Source: Fluviibacter sp039805865 | Lineage (GTDB): Bacteria; Pseudomonadota; Gammaproteobacteria; Burkholderiales; Rhodocyclaceae | DNA: 19,430 nucleotides | NCBI GenBank assembly: GCA_039805865.1 | Contig: JBDLTI010000034.1 | Location: 1-19,430, forward strand | Direction of reading: 5' to 3' | Shown here: piece after piece, positions 13,962 to 19,430 of the stretch | Layout: every line of letters begins with the position of its first letter | Position numbering within the stretch: position 1 is the first letter of the stretch | Translations under genes and position numbers: made by a program | Notes under the pieces: generated by a model | Told to the model about the DNA's origin: nothing | Databases searched by the model: none | The model's input: the letters and a program-made list of their open reading frames with translations, nothing else

Positions 13962-14654
13962 ATGGCGGCAACGATACTCGTCGTAGAAGACGATCCATCG
14001 ATTCGCGAACTCCTGGCCATCAACCTGGAAAGCAGCGGCCACCGGGTGGTCGAAGCAGCATCAGCCGAAGAGGCCGAGCAGTTTATTACTGCGAGTTTGC
14101 CTGATCTGATTCTGCTGGACTGGATGCTACCGGGCCGTCCCGGGCCGCAATTTGCCGCACGCCTGCGCGAATCTCAACGCACAGCCGATGTGCCCATCAT
14201 CATGCTCACGGCCAGAACTGACGAACAAGATCGTATCACCGGGCTGGAAATGGGCGCCGATGATTACATGGTCAAACCCTTTTCTCCCAGAGAACTCGTT
14301 GCACGCATCAAAGCCGTACTGCGCCGTCGCAAACCACAACTGACTGAAGACAAAGTCGCTTTTGGCAGCCTCGTTCTAGACCCGGTCACCCACCGCGTTT
14401 ATGCCAACGACACCTCGGTGGTTATCGGCCCCACCGAATTTCGCTTACTTCACTTTTTCATGACCCATCCGGAACGGGTGCATAGCCGTTCCCAACTACT
14501 CGACAAGGTCTGGGGTGACCATGTATTTGTTGAAGAACGCACGGTCGATGTACACATTCGCAGGTTAAGATCTGTCTTAGAAGCTAGTGGTCACGACAGT
14601 CTTATCCAGACTGTTCGGGGCAGCGGCTATCGATTTTCGGCCACTGCAGGCTGA
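13962..14654 (+). CDS. phoB: Phosphate regulon response regulator PhoB
   Basis: The 230-residue OmpR-family response regulator activates the Pho regulon when phosphate is scarce. The receiver domain (about 4-120) holds the acidic pair E9/D10-D11, the phosphorylated D53 (LILLDWMLPG), T83 and K105 (VKPF). The C-terminal winged helix (about 130-228) ends with the usual VHIRRLRS and TVRGSGYRF segments. AGGGG sits a few bases before the ATG. The gene lies 15 bp after phoU and 52 bp before phoR, all on one strand, so the three are probably one operon. The gap to phoR contains a weak GCCAC/GTGGC dyad. Confidence 0.96.
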   Translation: MAATILVVEDDPSIRELLAINLESSGHRVVEAASAEEAEQFITASLPDLILLDWMLPGRPGPQFAARLRESQRTADVPIIMLTARTDEQDRITGLEMGADDYMVKPFSPRELVARIKAVLRRRKPQLTEDKVAFGSLVLDPVTHRVYANDTSVVIGPTEFRLLHFFMTHPERVHSRSQLLDKVWGDHVFVEERTVDVHIRRLRSVLEASGHDSLIQTVRGSGYRFSATAG

Positions 14655-14706
14655 AATTGCTCTGCCACCTTAAGCGTGGCGAACCTCAGTTTCTCGGCGA
14701 GACGAC

Positions 14707-15936
14707 ATGACTTTTATTGAAGGCTTGCTCCTTGTCATTATCGGTGTGCTGGGCTTCCGTCTTTATATACACAGACGTTACCTGCGCCGCATGCTTGACT
14801 GGATCTCCGGCCCACTCGATGCCCCGGTGCCCAATGCTTCCGGCATCTGGGGAGAGTTTGTCTCCCGTATGAATCGCCGCGTCAAAACACGCCAACAAGA
14901 AAAAGACCTTCTAGAGCAATCGCTTGAGCAGTTTCAGAGCGCACTTGAAGCCCTGCCCGATGGCGTTATCTTCATGGACGCCCATCGACGTATTCTCTGG
15001 ATGAACAGCCTGGCCGTCGATATGATGGGGCTCATCCCGGGGCAGGATCAGGGCACCCCCATCGAACATCTGGTTCGCGAACCAGAATTTGCCACTTATC
15101 TACAACGCGGGGATTTCTCCGAACCGTTGATGTATCACCCCAACCGCCGCGATCAAGCCTCCTACATGATCAGCCTGATTAGCTACGGGGTGGATCGTAG
15201 CCTACTGGCGATTCGTGATCTGACCCGGATTGAAAAATTGGAGAACGTTCGCAGGGACTTCGTGGCCAACGTATCACATGAGCTAAAAACACCGCTCACC
15301 GTGATTAACGGCTTTATTGAAACCCTCCAGATGCATCACGAGTCATTGTCTGCCGAAAAGCGTCAACGCTACCTTGATCTAGCGCTATCCCAATCCCACC
15401 AGATGGGCCGCCTGATCCAGGATCTGCTGACGCTTTCTTCTCTGGAGGCACGTGCAAATCTTGCCGACCAGACGCATGTACCGGTTAAGGCGCTTATAGA
15501 TGAGCTGGTGGTCTCCGCCGAAACGATTTCTGATGGCAAACACACGCAGAGCATCGATATACCGCCTAATTTATCTATTCTCGGCTCAGCCATGGCGCTA
15601 CGCAGTATTTTCGGCAACCTCATTAACAACGCCGTTAATTACACGCCTGCAGGCGGCAGCATCACGATCTCCTGGCGAGAAACAGAGCACGAAGGCATCT
15701 TGAGTGTGCAAGATACCGGGATCGGTATCCCCGCAATTCATTTGCCCAGAATATCCGAACGCTTTTATCGGGTAGACCAAGGGCGTTCAAGAGAAACCGG
15801 CGGCACCGGTTTAGGTTTGGCTATTGTCAAACACGCACTCAGCCGCCACCAAGGACATCTGGAAATTAGCAGCCAGGTCAATCAGGGCAGCACCTTTGAA
15901 GCCTGCTTTCCCAAAGAGCGCTTCAGCAGATTCTAA
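14707..15936 (+). CDS. phoR: Phosphate regulon sensor kinase PhoR
   Basis: The 409-residue membrane histidine kinase phosphorylates PhoB in phosphate starvation and, with PhoU and the Pst transporter, dephosphorylates it otherwise. One clear N-terminal hydrophobic segment spans residues 4-20, followed by an Arg-rich stretch. There is no large periplasmic sensor, as expected for PhoR. A PAS-like domain covers about 73-175. The dimerisation helix carries H191 in VANVSHELKTPLTVINGF. The ATPase domain has the N box (IFGNLINNAVNYTP), G1 (DTGIGIP), the F box (ISERFYRVDQGRS) and G2 (GGTGLGLAIVKH). The 3' end lies only 25 bp from the end of convergent pstB, with no terminator visible between. Confidence 0.95.
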   Translation: MTFIEGLLLVIIGVLGFRLYIHRRYLRRMLDWISGPLDAPVPNASGIWGEFVSRMNRRVKTRQQEKDLLEQSLEQFQSALEALPDGVIFMDAHRRILWMNSLAVDMMGLIPGQDQGTPIEHLVREPEFATYLQRGDFSEPLMYHPNRRDQASYMISLISYGVDRSLLAIRDLTRIEKLENVRRDFVANVSHELKTPLTVINGFIETLQMHHESLSAEKRQRYLDLALSQSHQMGRLIQDLLTLSSLEARANLADQTHVPVKALIDELVVSAETISDGKHTQSIDIPPNLSILGSAMALRSIFGNLINNAVNYTPAGGSITISWRETEHEGILSVQDTGIGIPAIHLPRISERFYRVDQGRSRETGGTGLGLAIVKHALSRHQGHLEISSQVNQGSTFEACFPKERFSRF

Positions 15937-15961
15937 TCACTGAAGCACTCGGATCGCCCAA
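15937..15961. other. Short convergent junction phoR/pstB
   Basis: Only 25 bp separate the phoR and pstB stop codons, and no stem-loop with a T-run is visible. The two transcripts must therefore either overlap as antisense RNA or end by another route such as Rho. Confidence 0.5.
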
Positions 15962-16744
15962 TTAACCGAAGCGCCCTGTAATGTAGTCTTCGGTTTCTTT
16001 GCGCTTAGGCTTCATGAAGAGCTCATCCGTCACACCAAACTCCATCAACTCGCCCAGATACATATACGCGGTGTAATCTGAAACGCGGGCAGCTTGCTGC
16101 ATGTTGTGGGTCACGATAGCAATCGTATAAGCGCTCTTCAGCTCAAACACCAACTCTTCGATCTTGGCTGTAGAAATCGGGTCCAGCGCCGAGGTTGGTT
16201 CATCCAGAAGCAACACATCCGGCTTTACAGCCACACCACGAGCAATGCACAAGCGCTGCTGCTGGCCACCTGACAAAGAGAGGCCGCTCTGGTGTAGCTT
16301 GTCTTTTACTTCTGTCCATAATGCCGCCTGCTCGAGTGCCCACTGCACGCGGTTATCCATATCAGCGCGCGACAGGTTTTCATATAAGCGCACACCAAAG
16401 GCAATATTTTCGTAAATCGACATCGGAAACGGCGTTGGCTTCTGAAACACCATACCTACACGCGCACGCAACAGATTGAGGTCGTAACCTTTTTCAAGTG
16501 TGTTGCGCCCGTGGAAAATAATCTCGCCTTCGGCTCGCTGCCCGGGATACAGATCGTACATCCGGTTAAAGGTACGCAGCAGCGTTGATTTACCACAACC
16601 CGAAGGCCCGATAAATGCCGTGACTTTTTTCTCGGCAATATCCATCGACACCGACTTAAGGCCCTTGAAATCGCCGTAATAGAAATCCAGATTACGAACT
16701 TTCAGCGCAGCGTTGATGCCTTGATCGGAAAGAAATTCGGACAT
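15962..16744 (-). CDS. pstB: Phosphate ABC transporter ATP-binding protein PstB
   Basis: This 260-residue ATPase drives high-affinity phosphate import. The Walker A motif is GPSGCGKST (46-54), the Q-loop is FQKPTPFPMS (about 100-109), the ABC signature is LSGGQQQR (157-164), and Walker B is VLLLDEP (177-183) followed by TSALDP and the switch histidine in IVTHNMQQA. Sequence and length fit PstB closely. It is the last gene of the pstSCAB run, 18 bp after pstA. PstB is also part of the complex that signals phosphate status to PhoR through PhoU, both encoded just across the convergent junction. Confidence 0.97.
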   Translation of the reverse strand: MSEFLSDQGINAALKVRNLDFYYGDFKGLKSVSMDIAEKKVTAFIGPSGCGKSTLLRTFNRMYDLYPGQRAEGEIIFHGRNTLEKGYDLNLLRARVGMVFQKPTPFPMSIYENIAFGVRLYENLSRADMDNRVQWALEQAALWTEVKDKLHQSGLSLSGGQQQRLCIARGVAVKPDVLLLDEPTSALDPISTAKIEELVFELKSAYTIAIVTHNMQQAARVSDYTAYMYLGELMEFGVTDELFMKPKRKETEDYITGRFG

Positions 16745-16762
16745 GATGACCTCGTTAAATAC

Positions 16763-17608
16763 TTAAGACTTTGAACGACTCTGGAACACCACACGGGCCA
16801 GAACGTTGAGCAGCAACACCAGAATGGCAATCAAAGCAGAAGCACCCCAGGCAAGGTTCTGCCAGTTTTCATAAGGGCTCATTGCAAAGTTAAAGATCGT
16901 GACAGGCAGATTAGCCATCGGTTCATTCATGTTCCAGGTAAAGAACTGATTGTTGAGTGCCGTAAACAATAGCGGTGCTGTTTCACCAGCAATGCGCGCC
17001 ACTGCCAGCAGAATCCCGGTAATGACACCGCCCTGAACCGCACGCAGACAAACATCCAGGCTGACACGCCAGCGTGGCATACCCAGCGCAAAGGCTGCTT
17101 CTCGTAAGCTACCTGGCACCAGCTTGAGCATATTCTCAGTCGTACGCACCACAACGGGCACTGCAATCAACGACAGCGCGACCGAACCAGTCCAGCCAGA
17201 AAAGTGTTTGGTCGTTGTGACAAAGAGCGCATAGACAAACAACCCGATCACGATTGATGGTGCCGACAACATAATGTCTGTGACAAAGCGCGTAACCGAA
17301 GCGACTCTCGATCGATCACCAAATTCGGCCAGATAAATCCCCGCCAGAATACCAATCGGTGTCGAGACTACGGTGGTGAGCCCCACGATGAGCAAACTAC
17401 CCACAATGGCGTTGGCCATGCCACCGCCCTCAGAGCCAGGGGCTGGCGTCGACTCTGTAAAGAACGCCCAGTTCATCGCTGGCAGCCCTTTAATGAAGAG
17501 TGTGCCTAGAATCCAGACGAGGCCAGCAACACCAATCACTACCGCAATCCCCGATAGCGTTGTACTCAGGCCATTAACGAATTTACGGCGTTGATAACGG
17601 GCATCCAT
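16763..17608 (-). CDS. pstA: Phosphate ABC transporter permease PstA
   Basis: This 281-residue inner-membrane permease pairs with PstC to form the phosphate channel. It shows about six hydrophobic segments: the first at residues 15-38, a large periplasmic loop (GLPAMNWAFFTESTPAPGSEGG), then five more. The coupling-helix (EAA-type) region is GSLREAAFALGMPRWRVSLDVCL. The ATG overlaps the pstC stop codon in a TAATG arrangement, which fixes the start and points to translational coupling. pstB follows after 18 bp. Confidence 0.96.
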   Translation of the reverse strand: MDARYQRRKFVNGLSTTLSGIAVVIGVAGLVWILGTLFIKGLPAMNWAFFTESTPAPGSEGGGMANAIVGSLLIVGLTTVVSTPIGILAGIYLAEFGDRSRVASVTRFVTDIMLSAPSIVIGLFVYALFVTTTKHFSGWTGSVALSLIAVPVVVRTTENMLKLVPGSLREAAFALGMPRWRVSLDVCLRAVQGGVITGILLAVARIAGETAPLLFTALNNQFFTWNMNEPMANLPVTIFNFAMSPYENWQNLAWGASALIAILVLLLNVLARVVFQSRSKS

Positions 17609-18591
17609 TAGCGACCTCCCGCTTTACGCTCACCCTGTTTGATCAGCCATTCAGAAGCTGACAAAACGACAAAGGTAATAATGAACAGAATAAGCCCCAG
17701 GCCAAACAAGGCGGGGATGTGCATGCTGGCATCTGCTTCGGCAAACTCATTGGCTAGCGTTGATGCAATCGAGTTGCCTGGTGCAAAAAGATTCAGCGCA
17801 AAACGATTGGCGTTACCGATCACGAAGGTCACGGCCATTGTCTCGCCCAACGCACGCCCAAGCCCAAGCATAATGCCGCCGATAACACCCACACGGGTAT
17901 ATGGCAGCACGATGTTGCGAATCACTTCCCAGCGTGTACAGCCAATGCCATAGGCGGATTCTTTAAGCACGCTTGGCACGGTCTCGAATACATCCCGCAT
18001 CACCGAGGCAATAAACGGAATAATCATGAGCGCAAGCACCAAACCGGCCGTGAATACACCGAGTCCCAAGGGTGGCCCAGCAAAGAAAGGTGCACCCAAC
18101 CAGCTAATCATCCAGGGCTGAACGTACTCCTGCACCATCGGTGCAAAAATAAATAACCCCCAGAAACCATAAATAATCGAAGGCACGCCAGCAAGCAGCT
18201 CAATTGCCGTACCCAGTGGGCGTCGCATCCAAACCGGGCAGGACTCCGTCAAAAACATCGCAATACCAAAACTAATCGGAACGCCGATCAATAGCGCGAT
18301 GAGCGATGTAGCGAGCGTGCCCCAAATGGCAATACCGGCACTAAACTCACCGGTCGAAGGGCTCCAGGTGGTGCTGTAGAAAAACCCCAGACCGAATTCG
18401 TTGATGGCAGGCCAAGCCTGCACCATCAACGACATCAGAATACCGAACAACACCAGCAACACGAGCGCAGCAAAGCTGAACGTAATACCGGCAAAAATCC
18501 GGTCTTGCCGCAAAAACACAGCAGACTTTTCAGCCTGCCGTTTCATCGCGGCCTGAACGGCTGCTTCGGTGTCGATCATGTTTTGAGACAT
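17608..18591 (-). CDS. pstC: Phosphate ABC transporter permease PstC
   Basis: The 327-residue permease is the partner of PstA. After a charged cytosolic N terminus of about 30 residues come six hydrophobic segments, starting with FAALVLLVLFGILMSLMVQA. ELLAGVPSIIYGFWGLF and the coupling-helix segment VLKESAYGIGCTRWEVIRNIVLP are strongly PstC-like. Translation is coupled on both sides: its ATG overlaps the pstS stop (TAATG) and its stop overlaps the pstA start in the same way. This overlap selects the ATG at 18591 over the in-frame ATG four codons later. Confidence 0.96.
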   Translation of the reverse strand: MSQNMIDTEAAVQAAMKRQAEKSAVFLRQDRIFAGITFSFAALVLLVLFGILMSLMVQAWPAINEFGLGFFYSTTWSPSTGEFSAGIAIWGTLATSLIALLIGVPISFGIAMFLTESCPVWMRRPLGTAIELLAGVPSIIYGFWGLFIFAPMVQEYVQPWMISWLGAPFFAGPPLGLGVFTAGLVLALMIIPFIASVMRDVFETVPSVLKESAYGIGCTRWEVIRNIVLPYTRVGVIGGIMLGLGRALGETMAVTFVIGNANRFALNLFAPGNSIASTLANEFAEADASMHIPALFGLGLILFIITFVVLSASEWLIKQGERKAGGR

Positions 18592-19430
18592 TACTTGGCT
18601 GTATAGACTGGCTTGCCATCCGGGCCTTTAATTTCAGACCAGCTTTTGACAATGGCTTTAACAGCGTTATCCGGTAACGGCACATAATCCAGGGCAACCG
18701 CCATCTTCTGTCCCTTCGTTAGCGCCCAGTTGAAGTACTTCAGCACTTCGGCACTCTGTTCCGGTTTTTCTGCTTTCTTGTAGATCAGAATGAACGATGC
18801 AGACGTAATTGGCCAGGAGTTAGCACCCGCCTGATTGTTCAGGTTCACTGCGAAGTTAGGCGTACCAGTCCAGTTGACTTTCGATGCGGCTGCTGCAAAA
18901 CTCGTTTCATTCGGCTGCACAGCCTTGCCATCACGATTGATGAGCGACACGTGCGACATCTTGTTCTGCTTGGCATAGGCGTATTCCACATAACCCACCG
19001 CACCATCAATCTTGGTCACGTTTGCTGCAACACCCGCATTACCCTTACCCCCCACGCCGGCTGGCCAGTTAACGGTTTTACCCGCGCCAACCACACCCTT
19101 AAACGGGGACGACACTTGCGCCAGAAAGTCGGTAAAAACGGCCGTCGTGCCCGACGAATCCGAACGGTAAACAATCGTAATAGCGGTATCTGGCAGCGCC
19201 ACACCCGGGTTGACTGATGCAATTGCCGGGTCATTCCATTTAGTAATCTTGGCGCGGAAAATATCCGACAGCGTCGCGTTGTTCAGTTTCAACTGCCCAG
19301 GCACGATACCCTTGATGTTAACAACCGGCACCACACCACCAATAATGGCCGGGAATTGTGCCAACCCGCTTTTCTCCAGCTCTGCAGCCGCAACCGGATC
19401 ATCGCTTGCACCGAAATCCACGGTCTTCGC
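18591..19430 (-). CDS. pstS: Phosphate-binding protein PstS, 5' end outside window
   Basis: The frame is open to the right edge of the window, giving the last 279 residues of the periplasmic phosphate-binding protein. The signal peptide and first strands lie outside. Visible PstS features are the entry segment VDFGASDDP (phosphate-binding Ser/Asp region), LSDIFRAKITKWNDP, the phosphate-binding loop RSDSSGTTAVFTDFL, GVGGKGNAGVAANV and GAVGYVEYAYA. A GTG near 19421 is internal and not the start. It is the first visible gene of pstSCAB; its promoter and any Pho box lie beyond the window. Confidence 0.96.
   Translation of the reverse strand, partial: AKTVDFGASDDPVAAAELEKSGLAQFPAIIGGVVPVVNIKGIVPGQLKLNNATLSDIFRAKITKWNDPAIASVNPGVALPDTAITIVYRSDSSGTTAVFTDFLAQVSSPFKGVVGAGKTVNWPAGVGGKGNAGVAANVTKIDGAVGYVEYAYAKQNKMSHVSLINRDGKAVQPNETSFAAAASKVNWTGTPNFAVNLNNQAGANSWPITSASFILIYKKAEKPEQSAEVLKYFNWALTKGQKMAVALDYVPLPDNAVKAIVKSWSEIKGPDGKPVYTAK

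Noticed and set aside
14655..14706. GCCAC/GTGGC dyad between phoB and phoR as an attenuator
   Set aside because: Five-base stem with no T-run; too weak to call.
1..19430. CRISPR arrays, insertion sequences, tRNA genes, toxin-antitoxin or phage-defence systems
   Set aside because: Read for on both strands; no spaced direct repeats, transposase or integrase motifs, cloverleaf structures or known defence-gene motifs were found.

Overview
The window looks like ordinary core chromosome from a Gram-negative proteobacterium, most likely a betaproteobacterium (Burkholderiales-like). This rests on the phasin (polyhydroxyalkanoate granule protein), the phoU-phoB-phoR and pstSCAB modules, an isolated infA encoding an IF-1 with a proline/arginine-rich tail, and the crcB-DUF190 pair. 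Base composition is moderate, with no islands of odd composition. No transposase, integrase, phage gene, tRNA, rRNA or CRISPR array was seen. The taxonomic call is inference from protein resemblance.

Left part (1-4471), plus strand: the tail of an unrecognised protein, a PlsC-type acyltransferase, a nitronate monooxygenase-type flavoprotein with a cysteine-rich tail, a strong intrinsic terminator, and a Kef-type K+/H+ antiporter that may be translated from a leaderless mRNA.

Middle (4472-9702): katG (minus strand) converges with the antiporter over a long inverted repeat. It diverges from the phasin gene across a control region holding a perfect half of an OxyR operator on the katG side and overlapping palindromes on the phasin side. 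After the phasin terminator, an Old Yellow Enzyme (NemA-like) and a YahK-like zinc alcohol dehydrogenase form a minus-strand operon, with a 12-bp palindrome at its probable transcription start. Together with katG this makes an oxidant/electrophile detoxification neighbourhood.

Right-middle (9703-13154): a 58-residue unknown protein precedes an autoprocessing P1-family peptidase, then a 69-residue Cys/His-rich small protein. On the other strand lie an infA with a TTG start and a downstream carboxylesterase. The infA/crcB divergent region contains a perfect 11-bp inverted repeat placed like an operator. crcB (fluoride channel) and a DUF190 gene follow.

Right end (13155-19430): the phosphate system, split into two convergent units. 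phoU-phoB-phoR are on the plus strand with a degenerate Pho box in front, and pstSCAB are on the minus strand. They meet tail to tail with 25 bp between phoR and pstB. pstS is cut by the window edge.

No clearly new multi-gene system was found. The most interesting items are regulatory DNA structures (infA/crcB operator-like repeat, OxyR box, kef/katG hairpin) and two small unknown proteins.
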